From assembly GCA_041082235.1 (NCBI GenBank), contig JBDOIG010000011.1:1-21275 (forward strand): a stretch of DNA of 21,275 bases, read 5' to 3'. Under the pieces are notes generated by a model. The model did no database searches. It saw only the letters and a program-made list of their open reading frames with translations, and had not been told where the DNA came from. The position numbers and the translations under genes are program-made. Positions 1 through 7,351 of the stretch are shown in pieces; within the stretch, counting starts at the first letter, position 1, and every line of letters starts with the position of its first letter. Source of the DNA: CALJEL01 sp041082235. GTDB taxonomy: Bacteria > Nitrospirota > Thermodesulfovibrionia > Thermodesulfovibrionales > CALJEL01.

Positions 1-1
1 G

Positions 2-55
2 AAGGCTGACAAGGGTAAAATAGGTGTTGAGGAGATATTAATCTTTAGAAAGTAA
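2..55 (+). CDS. 3' end of an unidentified CDS (truncated by window start)
   Basis: An open frame enters the window at base 2 and ends at a TAA at 53-55, giving a 17-residue tail (KADKGKIGVEEILIFRK). It lies 10 bp upstream of the next gene on the same strand, so it is probably the preceding gene of the same operon. The fragment is too short to assign a family. The other two forward frames are less likely; one meets TGA at base 7. Confidence 0.45.
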   Translation, partial: KADKGKIGVEEILIFRK

Positions 56-65
56 GGGTTACAGG

Positions 66-1103
66 ATGAATAAAGAACCATCTTTAAAGGAATGGAAAAG
101 GTTATATGAGGTTGCCAAAGCCCTTTGGGAACTCCAGCCATGGACATATATGGAGGAGACAGATATCTTTGGAGTCTGTGGCCCCGAATCAGGGGTTATA
201 GGATTTTGCTGTGTTATAGGTGCCCTTGGAGAGGCACTGGGATTAATAATTTACAGGGGTAAAGCAGGACTTGAGAGTTACATGAAGCTAAGGAGAAGCA
301 GGAAGATTGATGAAATAATAGATATCCAGGACTGCCTTAGTATTATTTTTGTAGAAAATGATCTGCTTGAACCACAAGACATTGAAGTTATGGAAAGGAT
401 AGGGATAGATACAAAGAGCTTTGATATGTATCCTAAGTTCAGGGATCACATTCCTTTTTATTTACCTTGGTTTTTGACCGAGAAAGATGCCTCTTTCTTG
501 CTCCAGATATTAGATGAGGCTATTAATATGTGCTCAAGATTCAAGGATAATAAAACAACTTTCAAGCCACCTAAGAAAGGACAGCTCCTTGTAAGAATGC
601 CTGTAAAAACAACTACGGAGATTGAGTGGGAAGACAGATGGATTTCTCCAGAGGATATACCTGCGGAGAAAGGGCTTACCTTTGTCGTCGATGAAGTTGC
701 TTTAAGGAGGGTAAAAAAGAAATGCAAATCAGTGCCCATGATATGGGAGATGGGTTCTTTATACACAACTGATTTAATAGTAAATGACCCTGACAAAGAA
801 AGGCCCTGCATACCTATCCATCTCCTTATAGTTGATAAGGAAAGCAGGTTTATCTTTGGAAGTGCCCTTGCTACACCTCAGAGGTTTTATCAAGACTCTT
901 TTGATAATCTGGTCAAATCTTTTGAGACATGTGGCTTTATTCCAAGGGAGATACACATTAAAGACCCCGAGCTTTTAAAAATCCTTGAACCCATTAAGGT
1001 AGGGTTGGGTATCACTGTGAAGGTTGTAAAGAACATAAATAGTTTTAATTTTGCAAAGAACTCCTTGTTAAGATTTTTAAGGAAGAAAATATTTTTAGGA
1101 TGA
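66..1103 (+). CDS. DUF7309/DUF6930-type protein of unknown function
   Basis: This 345-residue soluble protein has no signal peptide or membrane segment. The N-terminal third (about residues 10-75, with WELQPW, DIFGVCGPESG and VIGALGEALGL) resembles the DUF7309 family as I remember it. The C-terminal part (about 240-335, with HLLIVDKESRFIFG) resembles DUF6930. These domains also occur in proteins with a plasmid pRiA4b ORF-3-like domain; their activity is unknown. The ATG at 66 lies 10 bp after the previous stop with only a weak GG-rich ribosome site. The TGA at 1101-1103 overlaps the aroA ATG (1100), so the two are probably translationally coupled. Nothing in the protein suggests a role in the shikimate pathway. 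The gene is real; the family name is from memory and not checked. Confidence 0.75.
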   Translation: MNKEPSLKEWKRLYEVAKALWELQPWTYMEETDIFGVCGPESGVIGFCCVIGALGEALGLIIYRGKAGLESYMKLRRSRKIDEIIDIQDCLSIIFVENDLLEPQDIEVMERIGIDTKSFDMYPKFRDHIPFYLPWFLTEKDASFLLQILDEAINMCSRFKDNKTTFKPPKKGQLLVRMPVKTTTEIEWEDRWISPEDIPAEKGLTFVVDEVALRRVKKKCKSVPMIWEMGSLYTTDLIVNDPDKERPCIPIHLLIVDKESRFIFGSALATPQRFYQDSFDNLVKSFETCGFIPREIHIKDPELLKILEPIKVGLGITVKVVKNINSFNFAKNSLLRFLRKKIFLG

Positions 1104-2470
1104 ATATGGCCTTGATACATAAGTCAAGTTCCATAAAAGGTGAACTCACACCTCCACCTGACAAGTCCATCACCCACAGGGCGATTATGTTTGCATCCCT
1201 TGCAAAGGGGAAAAGCATTATAAGGAATCCCCTTATGGCAGAAGATCCGATAAGCACCATGAATGCCATGAGAGCTCTCGGGGTGGAGATAGAGTTGCAA
1301 AGCGGAAGGGCTGAAGAGCAGAAGACCTCCGAGCTTCCGAGCTTCCGAGCTTCCGAACTGATTATTCATGGCAGGGGTCTTCATGGCCTGAGTGAGCCAT
1401 TTGATGTTATAAACTGTGGGAACTCAGGAACTACTGCAAGGCTTATCTCAGGGATACTTGCCGGGAATCCCTTTTTTTCTGTGCTTACAGGTGATAGCTC
1501 CTTAAAACAGAGACCAATGGCAAGGGTCATCAATCCATTAAGACAGATGGGTGCAGTTATATCAGCAAGACAGGGTGATAAATACCTTCCCATGGCAATC
1601 AGGGGTGGTGGGCTTAAGGCAATCAGATATGAGATGCCTGTTGCCTCTGCACAGGTGAAGTCCTGCCTGATACTTGCCGGTCTTTATGCAGAGGGAGTTA
1701 CAGAGATCATAGAGCCGCAGAGGTCCCGTGACCATACAGAGAGGATGCTCAGGTCAATGGGAGCAAAGATAGAGCAGAAGAGCAGAAGTGCAGCAGAGCA
1801 GCAGTCTATATTAATTCATGGTCTTCAGCCTTCAGCCTTAAGTCTTCAGCCTCTTGATATAACAGTACCTGGAGATTTTTCCTCTGCTGCTTTTTTAATA
1901 GTAGCAGCATTGATAATGCCTGATTCTGAGATATTGATTAAAAATGTTATCTTGAATCCCACAAGGACAGGCCTCCTTGAGGTTATAGCTAAGATGGGTG
2001 GAGAGGTCAGGATTGAAAACATGAGGGATGTCTCAGGAGAGCCTGTTGGAGATATTTATGTGAGGAGTGCCTCAGGTCTTGGGGCTGTAAAGGTGGGCAA
2101 AGAGCTCATGCCTTCAATGATAGATGAATTTCCCATACTCTGTGTCCTTGCCACTCAGGCAGAGGGGGTTTCTGAGATAAGGGGTGCTGAGGAGCTCAGG
2201 GTAAAGGAGTCAGACAGGATAAAGGCAATGGCAACAGAACTGAGAAAACTGGGAGTTGAGCTTGAGGAATATCCTGATGGCATAGCCATTAAAGGAAGGG
2301 CCTTATTAAAGGGTGCTCAGGTGGATAGTTACAATGACCACAGGATTGCCATGTCCCTTGCAATAGCAGGCCTTATCGCAGAAGGCGAGACCATGATAAA
2401 GGAGCCTGAATGTGTTGATATATCCTTCCCGGGATTCTTCTCTGTGCTTGAAAAACTTATGAGAAGATAA
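1100..2470 (+). CDS. aroA: 3-phosphoshikimate 1-carboxyvinyltransferase (EPSP synthase)
   Basis: AroA transfers the enolpyruvyl group of PEP to shikimate-3-phosphate, the sixth step of the shikimate pathway, in the cytoplasm. Family signatures are clear: PDKSITHRA (K22, S23, R27), NCGNSGTTAR near 105-114, KQRPM near 136-140, RDHTERM near 210, the catalytic-base region DEFPIL (D342), KESDR (E370, R373) and a C-terminal NDHRIAMS. At 456 residues it is longer than the usual roughly 430. The excess lies in two loops made by tandem 7-8 bp repeats, residues about 70-87 and 225-252. These sit just before LIIHGRGL and ILIHGLQP, equivalent points of the two pseudo-symmetric domains. The start overlaps the upstream stop (ATGA). 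The gene ends 6 bp from the convergent hepT. Confidence 0.97.
   Translation: MNMALIHKSSSIKGELTPPPDKSITHRAIMFASLAKGKSIIRNPLMAEDPISTMNAMRALGVEIELQSGRAEEQKTSELPSFRASELIIHGRGLHGLSEPFDVINCGNSGTTARLISGILAGNPFFSVLTGDSSLKQRPMARVINPLRQMGAVISARQGDKYLPMAIRGGGLKAIRYEMPVASAQVKSCLILAGLYAEGVTEIIEPQRSRDHTERMLRSMGAKIEQKSRSAAEQQSILIHGLQPSALSLQPLDITVPGDFSSAAFLIVAALIMPDSEILIKNVILNPTRTGLLEVIAKMGGEVRIENMRDVSGEPVGDIYVRSASGLGAVKVGKELMPSMIDEFPILCVLATQAEGVSEIRGAEELRVKESDRIKAMATELRKLGVELEEYPDGIAIKGRALLKGAQVDSYNDHRIAMSLAIAGLIAEGETMIKEPECVDISFPGFFSVLEKLMRR
1310..1357 (+). repeat. In-frame octamer tandem array in aroA, first loop
   Basis: A GCTGAAG heptamer (1310-1316) and an AGCAGAAG octamer (1317-1324) are followed by three exact copies of GAGCTTCC (1331-1354) and a decayed fourth. 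Three 8-bp units keep the frame and encode SELPSFRASEL, an insertion in a loop of EPSP synthase. The same unit types recur at 1771-1854, 8851-8874 and 19446-19473. Confidence 0.85.
1771..1854 (+). repeat. Octamer plus heptamer tandem arrays in aroA, second loop
   Basis: Four 8-bp units of the type AGAGCAGA/AGAGCAGC (1771-1802) are followed 20 bp later by four 7-bp units of the type CTTCAGC (1823-1850). The left array is purine-rich and the right one pyrimidine-rich, so they are loosely complementary. Both are read in frame and lengthen the second-domain loop of EPSP synthase. Confidence 0.85.
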
Positions 2471-2476
2471 CTGTCC

Positions 2477-2920
2477 TCAGGTTCTGAGTCTGTATTTTTC
2501 TATAAAATTCTTGACCAGCCTCAAAAACTCCTCTATATCTCCAAGATTCTCCTGTATAATCCTGTAGCTCTCCTCCTCGGTGACCTCATGGTAGAAATGG
2601 ACGAGTCTGTTTCTGTATCCAGCCATAAGCCTGAGTCTGTTGGCAAATTCTACTGGTATTATCCCGAGTTCTGCAAGTTTTACAGGTATCTCCTTATACT
2701 CTACAACAGGCTTTTGGGCAGTCTTTGCGATGATGTGTCTTCCTGTATCAAAGATTGCCTCAAGGCTGCGCCTCAGATAACTTTCAGCGATCGCAGGTGC
2801 CTCGGAATTGAGGAAATTATCTTTTGGAAGAGTGGATAGCTTTTTTAATTTAAAAAGGCACTGGTTTATTAGACCGAGCCTGTCCTCAATCAGCTTTATA
2901 TTCAAACTGGAAATAACCAT
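2477..2920 (-). CDS. hepT: HepT-like HEPN-domain toxin (DUF86 family)
   Basis: This 147-residue all-alpha protein carries the HEPN ribonuclease motif RX4HXY as RNRLVHFY (R103, H108, Y110), set in GYRNRLVHFYHEV, typical of the HepT/DUF86 family. In studied systems HepT is an RNase toxin, and the partner nucleotidyltransferase neutralises it by adding AMP to the motif tyrosine. The gene lies on the minus strand directly downstream of its partner and overlaps it by 35 bp, so the two are co-translated. The ATG at 2920 has GAGG right against it, which is too close for ideal spacing; a slightly later start is possible. It converges on aroA with only 6 bp between the stops. All motif residues are intact, so it is probably active. 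Confidence 0.9.
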   Translation of the reverse strand: MVISSLNIKLIEDRLGLINQCLFKLKKLSTLPKDNFLNSEAPAIAESYLRRSLEAIFDTGRHIIAKTAQKPVVEYKEIPVKLAELGIIPVEFANRLRLMAGYRNRLVHFYHEVTEEESYRIIQENLGDIEEFLRLVKNFIEKYRLRT

Positions 2921-3332
2921 CCTCTATAGCCTCAAACATATCCTTTTCATTAAGCCTCATTATCTCAAGCTCATCAGAGGCGAACATGAGGACCTTTTCT
3001 TCATATTCTTCTTTTCTTTTTTCATCAATTGCATATATATTAAGCCCCTTAATAGCCTCAAGCTGGATCAGGTGGTCAACCTCGTGTAAAAATAACAGGT
3101 CCGGCCTGAAGGGTGAGACAAGCTCCTCAAGCTCAAGGCTCAAAAGTGCATAGGTCTTCAACGGGTCTTCTGGTGGCTTTATAAATAAAACACCAAAATC
3201 AATATCACTTTCTGGATCATCTGGCTCAACCCTTTCTCCTTTAATGAGCCTGAGTCCCTCATTAGCCTTTGAGCCAAAGATATAACAGAGGGCTATACTA
3301 TAGGCCTTACATATTTGCTCTATTTTCTCCAT
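2886..3332 (-). CDS. mntA: MntA-like minimal nucleotidyltransferase antitoxin
   Basis: This is a 148-residue MNT-fold protein. The nucleotidyltransferase motif is split as GS (G20, S21) and SDIDFGV (D43, D45), with a third likely carboxylate at D78 (RPDLLFL). In the family these residues bind metal and ATP, and the enzyme AMPylates its HepT partner. The gap between GS and DxD (about 21 residues, including GLRLIKGERVEPDDPE) is longer than the common spacing of about 10, but the key residues remain. I chose the ATG at 3332 (MEKIEQICKAY). A longer frame up to 3398 would overlap cmk and add a peptide without family resemblance. The start lies 16 bp from the divergent cmk start. Confidence 0.88.
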   Translation of the reverse strand: MEKIEQICKAYSIALCYIFGSKANEGLRLIKGERVEPDDPESDIDFGVLFIKPPEDPLKTYALLSLELEELVSPFRPDLLFLHEVDHLIQLEAIKGLNIYAIDEKRKEEYEEKVLMFASDELEIMRLNEKDMFEAIEDGYFQFEYKAD

Positions 3333-3343
3333 ACGAGTATTAT
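3315..3343 (+). promoter_or_regulatory. Possible promoter for cmk (weak)
   Basis: TTGCTC (3315-3320), a 17-bp spacer and TATTAT (3338-3343) form a plausible sigma70-type promoter inside the start of mntA. The -10 box ends 5 bp before the cmk ATG and no Shine-Dalgarno sequence is present, so any transcript would be leaderless or nearly so. On the minus strand the same AT-rich tract contains a TATAAT (3344-3339) 6 bp before the mntA ATG. Confidence 0.35.
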
Positions 3344-3348
3344 ATATT

Positions 3349-3990
3349 ATGTCAGTAGTGATTACCATAGATGGGCCTGCTGGTGCCGGGAAAAGCACAG
3401 TTGCAAGAATGCTTGCAAAGAGACTTGGTTATCTCTTTCTTGATACAGGTGCCCTTTACAGGACTGTGGCACTTTATCTTAAGGAAAAGAATGCTATCGA
3501 GGCAGATGATAAGACCATTGAGAGGCTTCTTCAGGGATGCGAGATATCCTATGATGGCAAAGATGTATTTTTAAATGGAAGGGTAGTTAGCTCTGAGATA
3601 AGGACACCTGAGATGAGCGAGCTCTCATCCATCTGTTCAACAAAAAGAGTGGTGAGGGAATTTCTTACAGGACTTCAGAGAAAGATAGCCTCTAATAGAG
3701 ATGTGGTGGCTGAGGGAAGGGACAGCGGAACAGTGGTTTTCCCCCACGGAAAGAAGTTTTTTCTTACAGCCTCTATTGATGAGCGGGCAAGGAGGAGATG
3801 GAGGGAATTAAGAGATAAGGGATTGGAGGTCAGTTTTGAAGAGATAAAGGAATCAATCATAAAGAGAGACGAGAGAGATTCTTCACGAAACTTTGCTCCT
3901 CTTAAACCCGCAGGAGATGCTATAATAATTGATACCACAGATTACAGCCCCTTAGAGGTTGTGGAAGAAATTTTAAAAAGAATTACTTGA
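3349..3990 (+). CDS. cmk: Cytidylate kinase
   Basis: Cmk phosphorylates CMP and dCMP with ATP, in the pyrimidine salvage and supply route. The 213-residue length is normal. The P-loop GPAGAGKST is at residues 9-17, followed by FLDTGALYRTVA, which binds the nucleotide base. VVAEGRDSGTVVFP near 120-133 corresponds to the family's GRDIGTVVFP (here S replaces I), then come FLTAS and the RR-rich lid. The gene starts 16 bp from the divergent mntA and lacks a visible ribosome site. The order aroA-cmk-rpsA-ihfB is widely conserved; here the toxin-antitoxin pair intervenes after aroA. plsC follows after a repeat element. Confidence 0.96.
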   Translation: MSVVITIDGPAGAGKSTVARMLAKRLGYLFLDTGALYRTVALYLKEKNAIEADDKTIERLLQGCEISYDGKDVFLNGRVVSSEIRTPEMSELSSICSTKRVVREFLTGLQRKIASNRDVVAEGRDSGTVVFPHGKKFFLTASIDERARRRWRELRDKGLEVSFEEIKESIIKRDERDSSRNFAPLKPAGDAIIIDTTDYSPLEVVEEILKRIT

Positions 3991-4005
3991 TAAAGCACAG
4001 TCCAC

Positions 4006-4095
4006 CAGGGGGCTATGCCCATTTGAAACCCAGAAAATAAATTTTTAAAATTTAAATTAATATAAAAAGGAGTTTGAGGGGCTTTGCCCTCAAAG
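4006..4095 (+). repeat. REPIN-like composite element, copy A
   Basis: A decayed GGGGC..GCCC hairpin (about 4007-4020) is followed by TTTGAAACCC (4022-4031), an AT-rich spacer, GGAGTTT (4069-4075) and the hairpin TTTGAGGG..CCCTCAAA (4073-4094). The spacer shares AAAATTTAAATTAATATAA exactly with the reverse complement of copy B. AAACCC and GGAGTTT can pair and enclose the spacer. The element fills the whole cmk-plsC gap and ends 6 bp before the plsC ATG, contributing GAGG. Confidence 0.8.
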
Positions 4096-4100
4096 AGGTA

Positions 4101-4700
4101 ATGATAGATAGAATCATAAGATACATAGTCTTCCTTTTCTTTAGACTTCTATTCAGGCTGGAGGTTAAGAACATTCATAACATCCCTGAAAGAGGAGGTG
4201 TCATCGTAGCAGCAAATCATACAAGCTATCTTGATCCACCTCTTATTGCAGCAGCCTTGAAAAGAAGGCCCACTTTTATTGCCAAGGCAAGTCTTTTTCA
4301 GATCCCTGTTTTTGGTCCTATAATCAATGCCTATTCCATAGGTGTAAACAGGGAAGGGCCTACTCCCTCTACTCTTAAAAGGTCAGTAAGAATCCTTAAA
4401 AAAGATGGACTCCTTGTGATATTTCCGGAGGGAGGGAGGAGTCAGGATGGAAGACTTATGGCTTTAAAAAGAGGTGTAGGTCTCATGGCTGCACTTACCG
4501 GGGTGGCAGTTGTGCCTGCCTATATCAGGGGTGCCCATAAGGCCCTTCCTGTGGGAGCAAGGTTTCCCAGACCTTATAAGATAAAAATAATCTTTGGTAA
4601 ACCTATAATAAAAATGCACCATGAGACTGAGGAGCATTACGAAAAGAGAGTTACTGAGGAGGTTTATGAAGAGCTGAGGAGGCTCTCTCATCAAGCATGA
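4101..4700 (+). CDS. plsC: 1-acyl-sn-glycerol-3-phosphate acyltransferase
   Basis: PlsC acylates lysophosphatidic acid at sn-2 to make phosphatidic acid on the inner face of the membrane. The acyltransferase motifs are HX4D as NHTSYLD (H40, D45), PTFIAKASLFQIPVFG, and FPEGGRSQDG, a variant of FPEGTRS. A short hydrophobic N-terminus (IVFLFFRLLF) suits membrane association. From the ATG at 4101 the protein is 199 residues. An upstream TTG at 4074 is in frame but would translate the repeat hairpin (RGFALKEV), so I prefer the ATG. Its only SD-like sequence, GAGG at 4095-4098, is unusually close. The stop overlaps the ispH start (ATGA), so coupling is likely. Confidence 0.93.
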   Translation: MIDRIIRYIVFLFFRLLFRLEVKNIHNIPERGGVIVAANHTSYLDPPLIAAALKRRPTFIAKASLFQIPVFGPIINAYSIGVNREGPTPSTLKRSVRILKKDGLLVIFPEGGRSQDGRLMALKRGVGLMAALTGVAVVPAYIRGAHKALPVGARFPRPYKIKIIFGKPIIKMHHETEEHYEKRVTEEVYEELRRLSHQA

Positions 4701-5545
4701 AGATAAAAAGGGCTGAAATGGCTGGATTTTGCTTTGGTGTAAAGAGGGCCATTGAGCTTGCGCTGAAGGCAGCTCAGATGGATTCTGGAGTTTATACACT
4801 GGGTCCACTTATTCACAATCCCCAGGTAATTGAAAGATTAAAGGCGGAGAGAATTAATCCCTTTGAGATATCCCATCTGCCTTCTGATATAAAGACAGTG
4901 ATTATAAGAACTCACGGGGTGGACAGGGAAACAAATGAATATCTTAACTCTCTTGGTATCAAGGTCATAGATGCAACCTGTCCTTTTGTAAAAAAGGCTC
5001 AACAATATGCTAAACTTTTACATGAGGAGGGTTATCAGGTTTTGATCCTCGGAGATGCAAATCATCCAGAGGTTGTGGGTATAAAGAGTTATGCAGGCCC
5101 TGATGCAATAGTTGTGGCAGAGCCAGAAGAGATAGTAAAACTAAAAAAGAGGGTTGGAGTAGTTGTTCAGACAACACAGCCAGTGGAGAAGTTGCAGAGG
5201 TTGCTTGAAAAGGCAATCACCCTTTGCAAAGAACTGAAGGTTTATAATACAATCTGTAATTCAACAGCCCAGAGGTTAAAAGAGACAGCGGAGTTGGCAG
5301 GGAGTGTTGACATAATGCTTGTTATCGGTGGTCGCAACAGTGCAAATACAACTCAGCTGGCGCGGCTCTGTGAATCACTCGGTGTAAGAACCTATCACAT
5401 AGAGACTGCGGAGGAACTCAAGGATGAATGGTTTAAGGGCATTCAATCTGTTGGTGTAACAGCCGGGGCTTCAACACCTGACTGGATAATTGAGGGTATA
5501 ATAAATAAATTAACAGGGGTGAAGGAAGAAGATGACAAAGGCTGA
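4697..5545 (+). CDS. ispH: 4-hydroxy-3-methylbut-2-enyl diphosphate reductase
   Basis: IspH (LytB) performs the last step of the MEP pathway, reducing HMBPP to IPP and DMAPP with an iron-sulfur cluster. The three cluster cysteines are visible: C12 (GFCFGVKRA), C95 (DATCPFV) and C187 (TICNSTAQR). The substrate residues H40 (LIHN), H73 (RTHG), H123 and E125 (ANHPEVVG) are also present. The 282-residue length is normal for the short form. The start overlaps the plsC stop by 4 bp, and the 3' end overlaps rpsA by 14 bp. The ispH-rpsA neighbourhood is common in several bacterial phyla, where the two may even be fused; here they are separate. Confidence 0.96.
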   Translation: MKIKRAEMAGFCFGVKRAIELALKAAQMDSGVYTLGPLIHNPQVIERLKAERINPFEISHLPSDIKTVIIRTHGVDRETNEYLNSLGIKVIDATCPFVKKAQQYAKLLHEEGYQVLILGDANHPEVVGIKSYAGPDAIVVAEPEEIVKLKKRVGVVVQTTQPVEKLQRLLEKAITLCKELKVYNTICNSTAQRLKETAELAGSVDIMLVIGGRNSANTTQLARLCESLGVRTYHIETAEELKDEWFKGIQSVGVTAGASTPDWIIEGIINKLTGVKEEDDKG

Positions 5546-7268
5546 GGGAAATCTCAACAACGCCGCCATCAGAGAAAACAATGAGGCTGAGGGCACCCAA
5601 AAAAATCAAGGATTTTTGGGGGACCCCGCTGCTGTTACTTCGCCACCCTTTGAGGAACTCCTTGAAGGAGATTTTCATACTATTCAGGAGGGTGAAGTAG
5701 TTAAAGGCAAGGTTATAGCTAAAAGGCAGGACGGTATTATTATTGACATAGGCTATAAATCAGAGGGCTTTATTCCCCAGGAGGAAATAGGTCCCGCTGA
5801 GTTTGGTGAAATAAAAGAGGGAGATGAAATAGAGGTCTTTATTCAGGAAATACTTGATGTGGATGGGATAGTCCTTCTTTCCAGGCAAAGGGCAAAGAGA
5901 CTCAGGGCATGGCAAATGATTGATGAGGCCCAGAGGACAGGCGGATACATTGAAGGAAAGATTATAGAAAAGACAAGAGGTGGATATTCTGTTGATATAT
6001 CAGGCATCAGGGCATTTTTACCTTTATCACATGTTGATCTCCGTTTCCCTAAAAACCCTGATGAATTTATTGGCGTCACCAGCAGGTTCAAGATTTTGAA
6101 TCTAAACAGGAAAAAAAATAATATAGTCCTTTCAAGAAGGGAAGTGCTTGAGGAGGAAAAAAAGAGGGCGAGGGAATTACTTCTTGAGAGATTAAAACCA
6201 GGGGCCATTGTAAAGGGGACGGTAAAAAATATAACTGATTATGGTGTTTTTATTGATTTAGGTGGGATTGATGGACTTCTACATATATCTGATATATCAT
6301 GGAGCAAGATCAATCATCCTTCAGAGTATTTCAGGCAGGGCGAGACTGTGGAGGTGATGGTTTTAAAATTTGATCCTGATTCGCAAAAGATTACACTTGG
6401 ATATAAACAGAAAAAACCGGATCCATGGCTGAATATTGACCAGAAATATCAGATAGGGCAGAAGGTCAGGGGGAAGGTGCACAGCATCACTGATTATGGA
6501 GCCTTTATAAGGATTGAAGACGGAATTGATGGTCTTATTCACATCTCTGAGATGGATTGGTCAAATAGACCAAAACATCCTTCAAGATATGTATCAGTGG
6601 GAGATGTTATTGATGTAGTTATCTTGAATATTGATAAAGCACAGAGAAGGTTATCACTAAGTTTAAAAAAGGCAAAACCAAATCCCTGGCAGATTATAGC
6701 AAGGAAATATCATACAGGAGACAGGATAGAAGGGAAGGTCTCAAGCATTACAGATTTTGGTGTCTTTGTTGAGCTGCCTGAGGGGATAGACGGGCTTATC
6801 CATATCTCAGACCTCGCCTGGACGCGGCATATATCCCACCCCTCAGAGATCCTTAAGAGAGGGCAGAAGATTGAGGCTGTTATTCTTAATATCCAGCCGG
6901 AAAAAGAAAAACTGTCACTCGGTTTTAAACAGCTTACCGAGGACCCATGGATAAAGATAATACCGGAGAGATATAAGATCGGTGATGAGGTAGAAACAAA
7001 GGTTATTAAGGTTACAGAACACGGGATATTTGTGGATATTGATAATATTGTTGAAGGTCTTATATTTTCATCGGAGATACCAAAGGATATGGATAAAAGC
7101 ACCCTTAAGGCTGGTGATAAACTTACAGCATGGATAATAAAGATTGACACAGAAGAGAGGAAGATTGGCCTCAGTTTACGGAGGCCAGAAGATAAAGGCC
7201 CGGGGCCAGAGATTAAAAATCAGCAGAGCTCTGAGGGGCAAGACCCCTCAAGCTTCCCGTTATATTAA
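5532..7268 (+). CDS. rpsA: 30S ribosomal protein S1, six S1 domains
   Basis: S1 binds mRNA on the 30S subunit and helps initiate translation of messages with weak or structured leaders. Six S1/OB domains can be counted, opening at about GEVVKGKV (53), GGYIEGKI (138), GAIVKGTV (225), GQKVRGKV (310), GDRIEGKV (397) and GDEVETKV (483). This matches full-length proteobacterial-type bS1 (about 557 residues); here it is 578. SD-like AGGA lies 6 bp before the ATG. Two ends are repeat-derived: residues 22-32 come from a GGGGTCCCC-type hairpin (5596-5627). The last residues (SEGQDPSSFPLY) come from one arm of REPIN-like copy B, so neither tail is likely to be functionally conserved. Confidence 0.96.
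   Translation: MTKAEGNLNNAAIRENNEAEGTQKNQGFLGDPAAVTSPPFEELLEGDFHTIQEGEVVKGKVIAKRQDGIIIDIGYKSEGFIPQEEIGPAEFGEIKEGDEIEVFIQEILDVDGIVLLSRQRAKRLRAWQMIDEAQRTGGYIEGKIIEKTRGGYSVDISGIRAFLPLSHVDLRFPKNPDEFIGVTSRFKILNLNRKKNNIVLSRREVLEEEKKRARELLLERLKPGAIVKGTVKNITDYGVFIDLGGIDGLLHISDISWSKINHPSEYFRQGETVEVMVLKFDPDSQKITLGYKQKKPDPWLNIDQKYQIGQKVRGKVHSITDYGAFIRIEDGIDGLIHISEMDWSNRPKHPSRYVSVGDVIDVVILNIDKAQRRLSLSLKKAKPNPWQIIARKYHTGDRIEGKVSSITDFGVFVELPEGIDGLIHISDLAWTRHISHPSEILKRGQKIEAVILNIQPEKEKLSLGFKQLTEDPWIKIIPERYKIGDEVETKVIKVTEHGIFVDIDNIVEGLIFSSEIPKDMDKSTLKAGDKLTAWIIKIDTEERKIGLSLRRPEDKGPGPEIKNQQSSEGQDPSSFPLY
5596..5627 (-). repeat. GGGGTCCCC-AAAAATC hairpin repeat, copy 1 (inside rpsA)
   Basis: On the minus strand the element reads GGGGTCCCCCAAAAATC, a 3-base loop and GATTTTTTTGGG. 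It matches the copy at 12704-12736 at most positions. It is read in frame in rpsA as TQKNQGFLGDP, in the disordered N-terminal extension ahead of the first S1 domain. Arms are CCCAAAAAAATC (5596-5607) and GATTTTTGGG (5611-5620), followed by a small GGGG/CCCC palindrome. Confidence 0.8.
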
Positions 7269-7340
7269 TTTAAATTTTATTTTTTGGAAGTTTCAAAGGG
7301 GTAACACCCCTTTGAGTGTTGAAGGGCGAAGCCCTTCAAA
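7231..7340 (-). repeat. REPIN-like composite element, copy B (reverse orientation)
   Basis: Three hairpins follow one another: TGAGGGG/CCCCTCA (7232-7250), TCAAAGGGG/CCCCTTTGA (7293-7315, 9 bp perfect) and TTGAAGGGC/GCCCTTCAA (7319-7339, 9 bp perfect). Between the first two lie an AT-rich spacer and the arms AAGCTTCC/GGAAGTTT, which pair with one G-U. Read in reverse it aligns with copy A through the spacer. Its left end encodes the rpsA C-terminus; its right end abuts the sppA ribosome site (AAAGGAG, 7338-7344). Confidence 0.82.
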
Positions 7341-7351
7341 GGAGTAGAATA

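Noticed and set aside
1331..1354. Phase-variable switch in aroA
   Set aside because: A unit gain or loss would frameshift an essential-type enzyme; three copies is too few for efficient slippage. Kept only as a repeat.
2588..3089. Open frames on the plus strand opposite hepT and mntA
   Set aside because: They lie antisense to two genes with intact family motifs, have no family resemblance and no good ribosome sites; they are shadows.
3333..3398. Longer mntA start at 3398
   Set aside because: It would overlap the cmk P-loop region and add a peptide that is just the antisense of GPAGAGKST; MEKIEQICKAY at 3332 is the family-like start.
4074..4100. TTG start for plsC and similar upstream starts for sppA (7316) and envC (15311)
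   Set aside because: The added residues are translations of repeat hairpins or of the end of the preceding gene; the ATG starts fit the families better.
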